Notes: a model not told the origin generated them from the letters alone. A stretch of 64,000 nucleotides of DNA from Chloroflexota bacterium (GCA_022824865.1 JAJDZD010000010.1:1-64000); one strand, 5' to 3'; shown: positions 27,137 to 36,680, counted from the first letter of the stretch. Numbers and translations: made by a program.

Positions 27137-27894
27137 AGGGCCTGCGGATGGCCATCGGTTTTCTGACGGTATTGCCGGTGGGGCCTATTCGCCCGGGACC
27201 AATGGGCGCCGCGCGGGCCTACTTCCCGCTGGTTGGGCTCGGGCTGGGCGGGCTGCTGGCCGGGCTGGACCTTGCGGCCAGCCAGGTGTTGCCGCCGCCC
27301 GTCGTTGGCGCACTACTCGCCGCGGCTTTGCTCGTACTAACCCGCGCCCTTCACACCGAGGGTTTCCTGGACACGTGCGACGGCCTTCTGGGCGGGCGCG
27401 ACCGCGAGTCGCGGCTTGCCATCCTGCGCGACTCGCACGTAGGCGCGTTTGCCGTGGTGGGCGGCGTGAGCCTGTTGTTGCTGAAGTGGACGCTGCTGGT
27501 CGGCATTCCGGAAACCGAACGGATTGGCCTGCTGGTTCTCTTTCCCTGCCTCTCGCGCTTTGCCATGGTCACCTCGATGTCCGTATTCCCATACGCACGA
27601 ACGCAGGGACTCGGCACGGCGTTTCAGGTCGGCGCCGGCTGGCGTCAGCTCGCCACTGCGCTGGTGACGGCCGCGGTTGCCGCCGGTTTGTTGCTCGGAA
27701 TTGCCGGGCTGATATTGCTGGCGATCGCGACAGGGGTTGCCCTCGGGCTGGGACTCTGGATCAGGCGACTGCTCGGCGGCATGACGGGCGACACCTACGG
27801 GGCAACCAACGAGATTGCCGAGGTGGTAGTCCTTGTGGCCGGACTTACGCTAATTCAATTGACGCCGGAATTCGTCGGCGCACCGTTCTGGTAG
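27133..27894 (+). CDS. cobS: Adenosylcobinamide-GDP ribazoletransferase (cobalamin synthase)
   Basis: The 253-residue integral membrane protein has the CobS signature: FLTVLPVG at the N-terminus, the metal-binding HTEGFLDTCDGLLGGRDRESRLAILRDSHVGAFAVVGG, and the C-terminal GGMTGDTYGATNEIAEV. It joins alpha-ribazole(-phosphate) to adenosylcobinamide-GDP at the membrane. About six helices are predicted. Overlap with cobT and short spacing to the next gene place it inside the operon. Confidence 0.95.
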   Translation: MKGLRMAIGFLTVLPVGPIRPGPMGAARAYFPLVGLGLGGLLAGLDLAASQVLPPPVVGALLAAALLVLTRALHTEGFLDTCDGLLGGRDRESRLAILRDSHVGAFAVVGGVSLLLLKWTLLVGIPETERIGLLVLFPCLSRFAMVTSMSVFPYARTQGLGTAFQVGAGWRQLATALVTAAVAAGLLLGIAGLILLAIATGVALGLGLWIRRLLGGMTGDTYGATNEIAEVVVLVAGLTLIQLTPEFVGAPFW

Positions 27895-27904
27895 GCGCGC
27901 GGAC

Positions 27905-28543
27905 ATGAGCACCTGGTACCTCGTGCGACACGGCGAAACCGAGTGGAATCGAACGGGCCGGATGCAGGGGCACACGGGCGTGCCGCTGAGCGCCGAGGGC
28001 CGCCGCCAGGCAACCCTGCTGGCAGAGCGGTTGCGGAGCGTCGACTTCGCGGCGGTTTATTGCAGCGACCTGCCACGCGCGGCGGAAACCGCCCGGATCA
28101 TCGCCGCCGACCGCGACCTTGCGATCAGCGACGAATCGGACCTTCGCGAGTTTTCGTACGGCGAGTGGGAAGGGCTGACGCTGGAGGAAGTCGAGACGCG
28201 CTATCCGGGCGCGCTCGCCGAGCGGATCGAGGCCGGCGGCAACCTGGGATGGACCGCACCCGGCGGCGAGAGCGCAGTCGACGCGCTCCAGCGGGTTCGC
28301 CGCTTCACTACGCGTGCGAGTGAGAGTCTCGGCGTTCGGGAGGACATTCTCGTCGTGGCGCACGGCGGGTCTGTGCGCGCCCTTGCGGTCTGCCTGCTGG
28401 ATCTGGCGGACGACGATTTCTGGAAGTTCCGCGTCGACAACACCGCGCTGGCCATCGTCAGCGATCATGACAGCACCCGCGTGCTCGAGTCCTGGAACGA
28501 CACGAGCCACCTTGCATCCCCAGAGGCGACGAAGTCGGAGTGA
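27905..28543 (+). CDS. cobC: Histidine phosphatase, probable alpha-ribazole phosphatase
   Basis: The 212-residue protein has the histidine-phosphatase motif LVRHGETEWN (phosphorylated His) with the second catalytic His in VVAHGGSVRAL and the acid in LREFSYGEWEGLT. In this position, between cobS and cobU, dephosphorylation of alpha-ribazole-5'-phosphate or cobalamin-phosphate is the likely role. Broad phosphoglycerate-mutase-like activity cannot be excluded from sequence. Its stop overlaps the cobU GTG. Confidence 0.88.
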   Translation: MSTWYLVRHGETEWNRTGRMQGHTGVPLSAEGRRQATLLAERLRSVDFAAVYCSDLPRAAETARIIAADRDLAISDESDLREFSYGEWEGLTLEEVETRYPGALAERIEAGGNLGWTAPGGESAVDALQRVRRFTTRASESLGVREDILVVAHGGSVRALAVCLLDLADDDFWKFRVDNTALAIVSDHDSTRVLESWNDTSHLASPEATKSE

Positions 28544-29091
28544 GCAAGCGCCTGACCCTTGTGCTGGGCGGCGTTCGCGCCGGAAAGAGCCGCTACGCGC
28601 AGGAGTTAGCTCGGGAGGGTGGTCAAGTTCTGTACGTCGCCACGGCCGAGGCCGGCGACGAGGAGATGGCCGCTCGGATCCAGGCGCACCGGGAAGAGCG
28701 CCCATCGGACTGGGCGACGCTGGAAGAACCGATCGACGTTGCCGGAGCACTCGAGCCGCTCTTGGCGGACTCCGACACCGTGCTAATCGACTGCCTGACC
28801 CTGTGGGTCAGCAACCTGCTGCTCCAAGACCCTGACGACGGTGAGGTGCAGGCACACATCCGGTCGCAGGCCAGTCAGCTGATCGACTTGTACGAGCGAA
28901 GCAAAGCCTCCTGGATTGTCGTCAGCAACGAGGTCGGGCTCGGCGTGATACCGGCAACCAGGCTGGGACGCGACTACGCCGATGCCCTGGGGCGAGTCAA
29001 CCAGCAGTTCGCCGCCGCGGCGGATGAGGTGATCGTGATGTTCGCGGGGCTGCCGGTGGCCTTGACAGGCGGGGGCGTCACGGGCCGCTGA
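28540..29091 (+). CDS. cobU: Adenosylcobinamide kinase / GMP transferase
   Basis: The 183-residue enzyme has the CobU P-loop VLGGVRAGKSRYAQ, the guanylylation-region HREERPSDWATLEEP with the conserved His, Walker-B-like VLIDCLTLWVSNLL, and VVSNEVGLGVIPATRLGRDYADALGRVNQ. It phosphorylates and guanylylates adenosylcobinamide. GTG 28540 overlaps the preceding stop (GTGA). It is the last gene of the plus-strand cobalamin operon. Confidence 0.95.
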   Translation: MSKRLTLVLGGVRAGKSRYAQELAREGGQVLYVATAEAGDEEMAARIQAHREERPSDWATLEEPIDVAGALEPLLADSDTVLIDCLTLWVSNLLLQDPDDGEVQAHIRSQASQLIDLYERSKASWIVVSNEVGLGVIPATRLGRDYADALGRVNQQFAAAADEVIVMFAGLPVALTGGGVTGR

Positions 29092-29135
29092 ATAGGCCTC
29101 GGGTCGGCGCGGGCCGCGAACCCTGCGACCCTTCG

Positions 29136-30605
29136 CTATGCCGCCGCGAATTGAAGCGCGTAGAGCTTTGCACCGCGCATCGCGATCCGCAGGCGCAACG
29201 GCTTACCTTGTGTCGCTGGCAGCCGGGCCTTGCCTTTCCAGGTCACGACGTGGCGAATGTGGTTGCCCAAAACCCGGTCGCACTCATCCAGCGTGTAGCC
29301 CTCGATGCTCCGTCCCTGGGCGTCCTGCAGCTCAACGCGGAGGTCACCACTTGCGGATGCATCGACATTGAGCTCCAGGCGGGCGCCGGCGATAACGACT
29401 GGCTTCGTGATCAACTGTCCGCCGCCGTAGGCCGCCTCGGCGCTGACGAATCCGTCCAGACGCTGCTGGGTCCAAATCACTTGGCCGGCCGGGTTGTTCC
29501 TGCGTTTGAGCCCATGCGACTGGTCGTACGCGGTCGCGTACTGGTAGATCGAGCGGTCCCGAATGAGCATGCCGAGCGCCGAATAGAGCATCCTGGATCG
29601 CGGTCCGTCGGGATCGATACGGACATAGGGTCGACGGTCCGGGCGTTCCCAGGTGATCCCGTCGCGGCTGACGGCAAGTTGAATCTCCATCAGGCCGTCG
29701 TTCCGTCGCGTCTCCGCGTCGAGGATTTCGGCCTCGGTGAAGTGCCGGTAGACCGAGAAGGTCGAGATGTAGACGTCATCGGCCCCCGGGTACTTGACGA
29801 CCGAGGGCGTGTAGATGTCCATGTCAGGCGGGTCCTGCTCGTCGAGCGCGAGCACCGTGGGAAGCTCGCTGGTGAGTCGCGGGCCACGAATATCAACCGG
29901 CGAATCGGTGAGCTGCCACCCATCCCGCGACGTGAGGTCATCGGTTTCCCAGCGCGCGATCGCACGCCGCCAGGGCCCGTTGGCGCTCAGCGATTGCCCG
30001 TCGCGCCCGGCAGGGACCCAGCTGCGGAAATACGCCACGTAACGTCCGATCCGCTCATCCCAGAAGACCTGGTTCTGCGAGTCACCGTGCAGCGCGACGC
30101 CGTTTCCGCCTTTCCAGGTGAACCGAAGGCCGTCGGGCGACACGGAATAGCCGAACCCGAGTGGACCGAGGTCCGGATCCCAGTTAAGCCAATACCCCTT
30201 GTAGCGCTCCTCCGGAGGCGCCGTGGGGTCCTTCAAGACGCTCCCCGGCACCCTGGGAAGGAGGTTGTTTGAGCGGACGCCGTTGAGTTCAACGAGTCCG
30301 AGGTCCGGCTTTCGCCAATGGACGCCATCCAGCGACTCCGCATATCCCCAGCGATACGAGTGGAGATTGCCGGCACCCATGTTGCTGGACGCGTACCACA
30401 TTCGGGCCAAACCGTTGTCGTCAATCACGGAATTCATGAAGTGGATGTGGTGCTCCCAGGCCCGATCCCGGTGAATGGCCACCCCACCGACAATCGGCGG
30501 ATTCACTCGCAGCGACACATCGTCCGCTTGATCGATAAGCGAGAAGTCGATAAAGAGATGCTTTCGAGTGCCGAGATCGATTGGCTCGCTCGCGTGGCCT
30601 GTCAC
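29136..30605 (-). CDS. Glycosidase-like five-bladed beta-propeller protein
   Basis: The 489-residue protein has propeller repeats such as YAESLDGVHWRKP, YSVSPDGLRFTWK and AVSRDGITWERP. A C-terminal beta-sandwich (LELNVDASASGDLRVELQD, DECDRVLGNHIRHVVTWKG, LRLRIAMRGAKLYALQF) is shared with the proteins at window start and 6277. GTG 30605 precedes the family-like start TGHASEPIDLGTRKHLFIDF; a longer frame to 30701 has no similarity. It lies convergently to cobU between the two cobalamin operons and has no evident link to B12. Confidence 0.78.
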   Translation of the reverse strand: MTGHASEPIDLGTRKHLFIDFSLIDQADDVSLRVNPPIVGGVAIHRDRAWEHHIHFMNSVIDDNGLARMWYASSNMGAGNLHSYRWGYAESLDGVHWRKPDLGLVELNGVRSNNLLPRVPGSVLKDPTAPPEERYKGYWLNWDPDLGPLGFGYSVSPDGLRFTWKGGNGVALHGDSQNQVFWDERIGRYVAYFRSWVPAGRDGQSLSANGPWRRAIARWETDDLTSRDGWQLTDSPVDIRGPRLTSELPTVLALDEQDPPDMDIYTPSVVKYPGADDVYISTFSVYRHFTEAEILDAETRRNDGLMEIQLAVSRDGITWERPDRRPYVRIDPDGPRSRMLYSALGMLIRDRSIYQYATAYDQSHGLKRRNNPAGQVIWTQQRLDGFVSAEAAYGGGQLITKPVVIAGARLELNVDASASGDLRVELQDAQGRSIEGYTLDECDRVLGNHIRHVVTWKGKARLPATQGKPLRLRIAMRGAKLYALQFAAA

Positions 30606-30848
30606 ATTCCTGCCTCGACTTCTATTACCGTCTGGGCCCTGGCCTGTGCGCCGCGGTGATCCGGAGACGCGCATTGCCAGCCAGATCGTGCCGCGAGCCA
30701 AACCCTAATACAAGGTTCGAGGCCGAAGCCGCGGCCCGACGGTTCCGGGTGTCTGAACGCTTCCCCGAGGTCATGTTCGCGCGAAGCGCACGGCGGCACA
30801 CCCGCCAATCCCCGGTGGCTGAATCGAATCCGCAATGCCGGGCTGCGG

Positions 30849-31793
30849 TCAGGCGGTGGGAGCCACCGTCCGTCGCCTGCCTCGATACACAACGGCGCCA
30901 CCGCCAATTATTCGGCAGTCGTGAATCGCCACGATTTCCGGCAGCCGCTGTCGTGCCGAATGTGCGGCCCATGTGATTCGCTCGGCGTCGGCATCGAAGA
31001 GCAACCCGATGACCGTGCCGCTGTGTGCAACGTTGACGCCGAGCGCGCCAGCGTCTCTGGCCAGTTTCATTGCATGCGGGAGCCGCGGCTTTGGGAGGAT
31101 GCACTGGTTTAACTGGCTGCTGAGCGTGGCGCCTTCGCCGATCTGCCGGGGATCTCCGTTCGCCAGTCCGGCGGCGATGATTTCGAGCGCTTCTCGGAAG
31201 CGGCCCTCGTCTTGGTAAACGCCGTTGGCTCGGCTTCCCGCGTTGAAAGCCTCGGTGTCGACCTCGTCGGAAAACTCGAGCACGAGCACGCGCATCGGCG
31301 GCGGCGGCCCCAGCGTTCGGGCAATTCGACCGCCGAGATGATTGAAGAGCGCGATGCCCGGCAGCATGACGCCGTCGCTGGGCTCGATGGCCAACGCCAG
31401 GTCGGCCTGCCGCCGCGGCGAGAGCGACGAATCCAGGGCCGCCGCGGTCGCGGCAATGGCCGCCGCCACATCGGCTGTACTACTGGCCATGCCCTTCGAG
31501 CGCGGCAGGGCGCTTTGCAGTTGAAGCCGAGCGTTCAGTTCCGGGCGACCGAGCATATCCAGGGTTGACGCGACGGCCCGACGTGCCTTCGGTGCATCGC
31601 CTGGCCCGTGGACGCACCCCGAGCCGTGGGACAGCTCGACGATTGCCTGCGATCCAACGTCGATCGGGCAGGTCACCATCACGGCCACGCCATCCAGGTG
31701 ACCCTGGGCCAGTTCCCCGCAGGTTCCGGGCGACCATGCGACACCGCGCATGGCGGACGATTCGGCTCGCCGCGCAGCCGACGGCGCCTTCAT
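30849..31793 (-). CDS. pduX: L-threonine kinase (GHMP family, PduX-like)
   Basis: The 314-residue GHMP kinase starts with the PduX-type GVAWSPGTCGELAQGHLDG, followed by the ATP loop LPRSKGMASSTADVAAAI (GHMP motif 2) and the C-terminal GALGVNVAHSGTVIGLLFD (motif 3). PduX phosphorylates L-threonine to provide L-threonine-3-phosphate for the aminopropanol arm. Its ATG overlaps the cobQ stop (ATGA). Directly upstream in the same operon is the decarboxylase that would use its product, supporting the assignment. Confidence 0.88.
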   Translation of the reverse strand: MKAPSAARRAESSAMRGVAWSPGTCGELAQGHLDGVAVMVTCPIDVGSQAIVELSHGSGCVHGPGDAPKARRAVASTLDMLGRPELNARLQLQSALPRSKGMASSTADVAAAIAATAAALDSSLSPRRQADLALAIEPSDGVMLPGIALFNHLGGRIARTLGPPPPMRVLVLEFSDEVDTEAFNAGSRANGVYQDEGRFREALEIIAAGLANGDPRQIGEGATLSSQLNQCILPKPRLPHAMKLARDAGALGVNVAHSGTVIGLLFDADAERITWAAHSARQRLPEIVAIHDCRIIGGGAVVYRGRRRTVAPTA

Positions 31794-33319
31794 CGCTGAA
31801 GCCCCATGGCCTTACAGACCAACTCCATGTCCAGATGCTGACGGACGAAAGCGGCCAGCTTGTCGTACTCGACATTGGGATCCAGATCGTCGTCCGCGAA
31901 TGGCGGGCGGATGCCGCGTCGGGCGCCGGCGCAGGCAAGAATCGAGCGCCGCACGGCCCGGTTGTGGAAGAGGCCGTGCAGATAGGTGCCCAGCGTGAGC
32001 CCGTCGACGTCGATTGCTCCATCGGGCATGTCGACCGGCTGTCGTGATCGCACGTCGAGGGCGAATGGGCTGGCCAGGCCCGTCGTGGCGCTCACGCCCA
32101 TGTGGATTTCATAAGCGACAACCTCGGCGCCGCGGCATTCGCGCAGCAGACCGTGGCGGCCGAGCACGCGTCCCTTCACCTGGTGCGTTGCCTTTTGTCG
32201 GAGAAAGGTGGTCGTAGTCGGTAGCAGGCCCAGGCCCGGTGTCGATTCCGCTTTCGACTCAACGCCGTGGGGATCCAGGAGTTCCGTCCCCAACATCTGG
32301 TATCCGGCGCAGATGCCGATCACCGGTGTTCCCCGCTGACGGGCCGAGATGACCTGCTCGGCCAGACCCTGCGCGCGCAGCCAATCCAAGTCGGCGACGG
32401 TGGTCTTACTGCCGGGAATGACGATCAGGTCCGGACTGCCGAACTCCGCCGCGCGGGCCACGTACCGCATCCGCACGCCTTCTTCATGGCGAAACGGATC
32501 GAAGTCGTCGAAGTTGGAAACGTGGGGCAGGCGCATGACGGCTACGTCAATTTCGCCGGCCGTCGCCGGGGAACCGGGTTCGTCCAGGCCCACGGAGTCC
32601 TCTTCGGGAATGTGAATGTCCTTGAAGAACGGCACGACGCCGGCGACAGGCACTCCGGTTCGTTCGTGAAGAAAGTCGAGTCCGGAGGTCAGTAGCGTTA
32701 CATCGCCCCGGAACTTATTGATCACGTGCCCGCAGACCAGCGCCCGTTCCTCCGGCTCCAGCAGCACCATCGTTCCGACAAGCTGAGCAAAGATCCCGCC
32801 GCGGTCGATATCGCCAACCAGTAGCACCGGCGCGTTGGCATGCAAGGCCACCCGCATGTTGACGATGTCGTGCTGCCGGAGATTGACCTCGGCGGGACTC
32901 CCGGCACCCTCAATCACCACGATGTCGTGCTCCGCACGCAGCCGGTCGAGGGACGAGGTCACGATGGACCACAAGGTGGGTTTGAGCCGATAGTATTCGC
33001 GCGCCGCGGTCAGATGGCGCGGCCTGCCCAGCAACACCACCTGCGAACGGTTATCGGCCTCCGGCTTGAGAAGGATCGGGTTCATCTCCACGGACGGTTC
33101 AACCAGAGCGGCCGCCGCCTGAACTGCCTGAGATCGACCAATCTCGCCGCCATCAGGCGTGGCGTAGGAGTTGAGCGACATGTTTTGCGCCTTGAACGGC
33201 GCAACCCGGTAGCCGTCCTGCGCGAATATCCGGCACAGTGCCGCCGCAATGACCGACTTGCCGGCGTGGGACGAAGTCCCCTGAACCATCAGCATCCTGG
33301 CTCGCCCGTCGCTACCCAC
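31790..33319 (-). CDS. cobQ: Cobyric acid synthase, glutamine-hydrolysing
   Basis: The 509-residue protein has the N-terminal ATPase domain with VQGTSSHAGKSVIAAALCRI, then KAQNMSLNSYAT and VIEGAGSPAEVNL. The C-terminal class I-like amidotransferase domain carries the Cys in VIGICAGYQMLG and the His in GTYLHGLFHN. CobQ amidates adenosylcobyrinic acid diamide at four carboxyls. Its GTG overlaps the decarboxylase end. Length is normal for the family. Its presence without corrin-ring genes here suggests either precursor salvage or ring genes elsewhere. Confidence 0.95.
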   Translation of the reverse strand: MGSDGRARMLMVQGTSSHAGKSVIAAALCRIFAQDGYRVAPFKAQNMSLNSYATPDGGEIGRSQAVQAAAALVEPSVEMNPILLKPEADNRSQVVLLGRPRHLTAAREYYRLKPTLWSIVTSSLDRLRAEHDIVVIEGAGSPAEVNLRQHDIVNMRVALHANAPVLLVGDIDRGGIFAQLVGTMVLLEPEERALVCGHVINKFRGDVTLLTSGLDFLHERTGVPVAGVVPFFKDIHIPEEDSVGLDEPGSPATAGEIDVAVMRLPHVSNFDDFDPFRHEEGVRMRYVARAAEFGSPDLIVIPGSKTTVADLDWLRAQGLAEQVISARQRGTPVIGICAGYQMLGTELLDPHGVESKAESTPGLGLLPTTTTFLRQKATHQVKGRVLGRHGLLRECRGAEVVAYEIHMGVSATTGLASPFALDVRSRQPVDMPDGAIDVDGLTLGTYLHGLFHNRAVRRSILACAGARRGIRPPFADDDLDPNVEYDKLAAFVRQHLDMELVCKAMGLQR

Positions 33320-34406
33320 GCCTCAACACCTCCCGCAGCGCCCCGGCCAGCAGCGCGCAGTCATCAGGCCGCCGTACGGCGATGCGGATGTATTCGGGCA
33401 GGCCAAACGAGGCGCAGTCGCGCACGGCGATTCCCCGACAAAGCAGCTCGCGGCGCAGTTCGCCGGCATCGTCGACGCGCACGAGCACGAAATTGGCGGC
33501 GGAGTCCAACACCCGCAAGCCCAGCGCGCTCAACTGGGCATGCAGATACGCCTTAGCTTCCACCACGAGGGATCGCGCGGCGGTCACGTGAGCGTCGTCG
33601 GTCAGCGCTGCCAGCCCGACGGCCTGGGCGACCGCACTAACGCTCCATGACGGCTGAAGCTGACGGACGCGTTCGACCGTAGTCGTCTCGGCCAGCAGGT
33701 AGCCGAGCCGCGCGCCCGCCAGCGCGTGGTCTTTCGTCATCGATCGAAGCAGAACAACGTTGCCGCACGTCAGGAGCGAGCGCTCGTCCCACGGCGCCTC
33801 GGCAAACGGGACGTACGACGTATCCAGTACCAGCAATCCGTCGCGGCCAATAGCCGTGGTCAGCCGCTTGACGAAATCCCGATCGACATAGACACCGGTG
33901 GGATTGTTCGGGTTGCACAGGAAGGTCAGCGACGGGCGAACGTTCTCGATTGCTTGCGTGGCCGCATCGACCGACCAGGCGAATCCCCGCGCGGCAGATG
34001 CTTCGACGAAATGCACGTCGGCGCCCGCCAGTGTTGCGGCCGTTTCATACTCCCCGAACGTCGGACCCAATATCAGGCATCGGCGCCGAGGACCGAGGCA
34101 CATCCTGGCCAGCAGATGAATCAGCTCCGTTGAACCGTTCCCGACCAGGATTTCGTCAACGCCCACCTCCAGCCTTGACGACAAGGCTTCCCGCAAATCC
34201 AGACTCTGCCGATCCGGATATGCCGACAGATCGGCCTTCGCCGCAGCTTTCCTGACGAGCCGCGACGTCCCCAACGGGTTGACATTCGAACTGAAGTCCA
34301 TAACGTCGTCGCGGGCTAACCCATGGGCGCGCAACTCTTCGTCGTCCAGCCCGCCATGTACGGTTGACGCACCGGCCCACATCGATCGTTCAACCACCGA
34401 TGGCAT
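33312..34406 (-). CDS. cobD: L-threonine-O-3-phosphate decarboxylase (CobD/CobC-type, PLP)
   Basis: The 364-residue class I aminotransferase-fold enzyme has MDFSSNVNPLG at the N-terminus, ILVGNGSTELIHLLA, FLCNPNNPTGVY, and the PLP lysine in LLRSMTKDHALAGARLGY. These motifs are characteristic of the cobalamin-linked decarboxylase that forms (R)-1-aminopropan-2-ol phosphate; histidinol-phosphate aminotransferases share the fold. Position between cbiB and cobQ settles the role. It overlaps cbiB by 17 bp and cobQ by 8 bp. Confidence 0.92.
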   Translation of the reverse strand: MPSVVERSMWAGASTVHGGLDDEELRAHGLARDDVMDFSSNVNPLGTSRLVRKAAAKADLSAYPDRQSLDLREALSSRLEVGVDEILVGNGSTELIHLLARMCLGPRRRCLILGPTFGEYETAATLAGADVHFVEASAARGFAWSVDAATQAIENVRPSLTFLCNPNNPTGVYVDRDFVKRLTTAIGRDGLLVLDTSYVPFAEAPWDERSLLTCGNVVLLRSMTKDHALAGARLGYLLAETTTVERVRQLQPSWSVSAVAQAVGLAALTDDAHVTAARSLVVEAKAYLHAQLSALGLRVLDSAANFVLVRVDDAGELRRELLCRGIAVRDCASFGLPEYIRIAVRRPDDCALLAGALREVLRRG

Positions 34407-35340
34407 GCCGTAGCGCCAGCAGTCCGAGCGCTAGCAGAGCAATCAGCACCGCGGTTCGGTTGAGAACGGCAACGGCACGATCAATGTCGCGTGGAGTCGG
34501 TTCCCGCAGTCCCTCGCCCAGGCGATAGTGCCCGACTTTCTCCAATTGAACGCCTAACAGCCCGGCCATTGCGCTCATCGTCAAGCCCGCATTCGGGCTG
34601 GCGGTCTTGCTCCGGTCCCGCTGCATCACACGCCAGCCTCTTCCAATTGGAAACCCTGCGACGCATCCACTCAATAGCAGCAGAATCGCACCTAATCTGG
34701 CCGGAATTAGATTGACTGCGTCGTCAAGCCGGGCCGCGACCTTGCCCAGGTATTCGTAGACGCCGCGGTAGCCCACGACGCTGTCCATGGTGTTGACGGC
34801 TCGATATGCCACGGCGCCGGGAATCCCAAAGACCGCGAATGCCAGCCAGGGACCGACAACACTATCGGTTGTGTTCTCGGCAACCGACTCAATTGCCGCA
34901 GCTGCAACCTGCGACGAGCTAAGTGACGAAGCGTCGCGGCTGACAAGGCTCCGCAAGCTCGTGCGCGCGGAATCCAGGCGACCGTTCGCAAGCTCGCGCC
35001 TCGTCCGGTGGGCGGCCGACGAAAGTCCGGTCACCGTGAACGTGGTTCGCAACAACGCGGCACCGACAATTGCATACGCCGCAGGGTGAATCATGAATAG
35101 ATAAATCATGGCAATCCACGCAACAACAGTAGCGGTTCCGACCACCGCCACGACCATGCCGAAACCGAACACGAAGGCCGAGACGCTTCCCGTGGGCGCT
35201 ATGCGCATGAGTGCGGAAGTCAGCCTGCCAATCCAGACCACGGGATGAATGGCATTTGGAGGCTCCGGAAGCAGAATATCCAGCGCCACGGCAACCATGA
35301 GAATCGCAGCGTTCAAGGCGAACCCGTCGAACCAGGTCAT
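34390..35340 (-). CDS. cbiB: Adenosylcobinamide-phosphate synthase (membrane)
   Basis: The 316-residue integral membrane protein has the CbiB pattern LDILLPEPPNAIHPVVWIGRL at the N-terminus, then SRDASSLSSSQVAAAAIESVAENTTDSVVGPW and AYRAVNTMDSVVGYRGVYEYLGKVAARLDD. It attaches the aminopropanol (phosphate) arm to cobyric acid. It is the first gene of the minus-strand operon cbiB-cobD-cobQ-pduX. No B12 riboswitch is visible upstream of this operon. Confidence 0.95.
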   Translation of the reverse strand: MTWFDGFALNAAILMVAVALDILLPEPPNAIHPVVWIGRLTSALMRIAPTGSVSAFVFGFGMVVAVVGTATVVAWIAMIYLFMIHPAAYAIVGAALLRTTFTVTGLSSAAHRTRRELANGRLDSARTSLRSLVSRDASSLSSSQVAAAAIESVAENTTDSVVGPWLAFAVFGIPGAVAYRAVNTMDSVVGYRGVYEYLGKVAARLDDAVNLIPARLGAILLLLSGCVAGFPIGRGWRVMQRDRSKTASPNAGLTMSAMAGLLGVQLEKVGHYRLGEGLREPTPRDIDRAVAVLNRTAVLIALLALGLLALRHAIGG

Positions 35341-35855
35341 TTGCGTGTTGATGACAGCTTGGTATTCTCACATTTGAATGACTAGACATTGTACTAAAAC
35401 CCAGATTCAATTGACTCTCCGATGCCGACACCGGCCTGATCGCGTCACAGTACATTGCTTACATCATTCGTTTCCCAGCCGATGCTCCCAGGCCCTCAAT
35501 TGCCCCGGGTAGGTGAATACCGCAAGTGCCGTAAAGGCCGCCGATTCACGCTCGCTGCCAGAGGGACACACTCACGGCTCACAAGTCGTGGCTGCGCTCC
35601 TTGAGGCCTCGGCCGAACTGATTCGACCAGGGTTCACCTGGAGTCCGGCCAGCGAAACTATGCCCGAGCCGCTTTCACCGCATGACAGACCAGGGGAAAG
35701 CAGCCGACGCACCGCAGCCGCCGCAGACTCGAAGCGGTCGTGCCAACTCGAATTACCGTCTGATAGGATAGCCGCCGGTCTATCCGCACCACGTCAGATG
35801 TAGTCCACCGAGTCCCCACCGGCGGCCGCCGAAATGTGACCTGCCCCCGTTGCAC
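35341..35855. other. Intergenic region between cbiB and the ion channel gene
   Basis: About 515 bp separate two divergent genes. The part next to cbiB is AT-rich and contains a possible minus-strand -10 box TACAAT at 35388-35393, without a convincing -35. The remainder has open frames with no recognisable protein. No B12 box was found. Confidence 0.5.
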
Positions 35856-36680
35856 ATGCCACAGAACCAAGCCATGCAAACCGTCCTGGATTCGATTCGT
35901 CGGATTACCGTAGCGCCGGCGTTCGATGCCGCAATCATCGCCATCATCATTGTCAACGCCGTGTTGTTGGGGCTCGAGACATCGTCAGCGATCGATGAGA
36001 GCTATGGACGGTGGATCGACCTTGGTCACCAGGTCACGCTCATCATATTCATTGTCGAAGCTGTTCTAAAGATAACGGTGTCTTCTCCACGTATCGTCGG
36101 CTACTTCCGCGATGGTTGGAATATATTCGACTTTCTGATCATTGTGTTCGCGCTTATACCCGCAACCGGTCAATTCGCCATGATTGCCCGGCTTGCTCGT
36201 CTGCTTCGGGTGCTTCGATTGGTATCGACGGTCAAAGACTTGCGTCTCATCGTCTCGGCGCTTGTTCGCTCAATTCCAAGCGTCGGACACGTCATGCTGT
36301 TGATAGGGATCATGGTCTATATCTATGCCATCATAGGCTACCATTTATTCAGTGATCATGACCCTGACAACTGGGGGGATCTTGGAACTTCCCTGCTCAC
36401 GCTATTCAACATCATTACACTTGAAGGATGGACAGACGTTATGTTCAAATCGATGGAACTGAATGCGCTGTCCTGGATCTACTACGTCAGCTTCGTTGTG
36501 ATTGGTACGTTCGTCGTAATCAATCTATTCATTGCGATCATTCTCAATAACCTGGATGAAGCCAAACTCGAAACTCTTCGCGAGTTGGAGAAACCCGTAT
36601 CCCGCGAAGAACTATTGCGAGAAATCCGCGCTACGCAAGATCAACTCCAGCGACTCGAGCGACGCATCGACGACAACTAG
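35856..36680 (+). CDS. Single-domain voltage-gated cation channel (NaChBac-like)
   Basis: The 274-residue protein has six predicted helices. S4 (about residues 109-122) carries Arg at every third position (R112, R115, R118, R121). The pore loop FNIITLEGWTDVM (filter TLEGWT at 188-193) resembles the TLESW filter of bacterial sodium channels, and S6 ends in LFIAIILNNLDEA. A C-terminal coiled coil (about 238-272) probably tetramerises four subunits, as in NaChBac. The exact ion preference is uncertain because Ser is replaced by Gly in the filter. The local GC is lower than in surrounding genes. Confidence 0.88.
   Translation: MPQNQAMQTVLDSIRRITVAPAFDAAIIAIIIVNAVLLGLETSSAIDESYGRWIDLGHQVTLIIFIVEAVLKITVSSPRIVGYFRDGWNIFDFLIIVFALIPATGQFAMIARLARLLRVLRLVSTVKDLRLIVSALVRSIPSVGHVMLLIGIMVYIYAIIGYHLFSDHDPDNWGDLGTSLLTLFNIITLEGWTDVMFKSMELNALSWIYYVSFVVIGTFVVINLFIAIILNNLDEAKLETLRELEKPVSREELLREIRATQDQLQRLERRIDDN

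Noticed and set aside
35380-35420. Minus-strand promoter for cbiB
   Set aside because: TACAAT gives a fair -10 box but no acceptable -35 at 16-18 bp; the signal is too weak to annotate.
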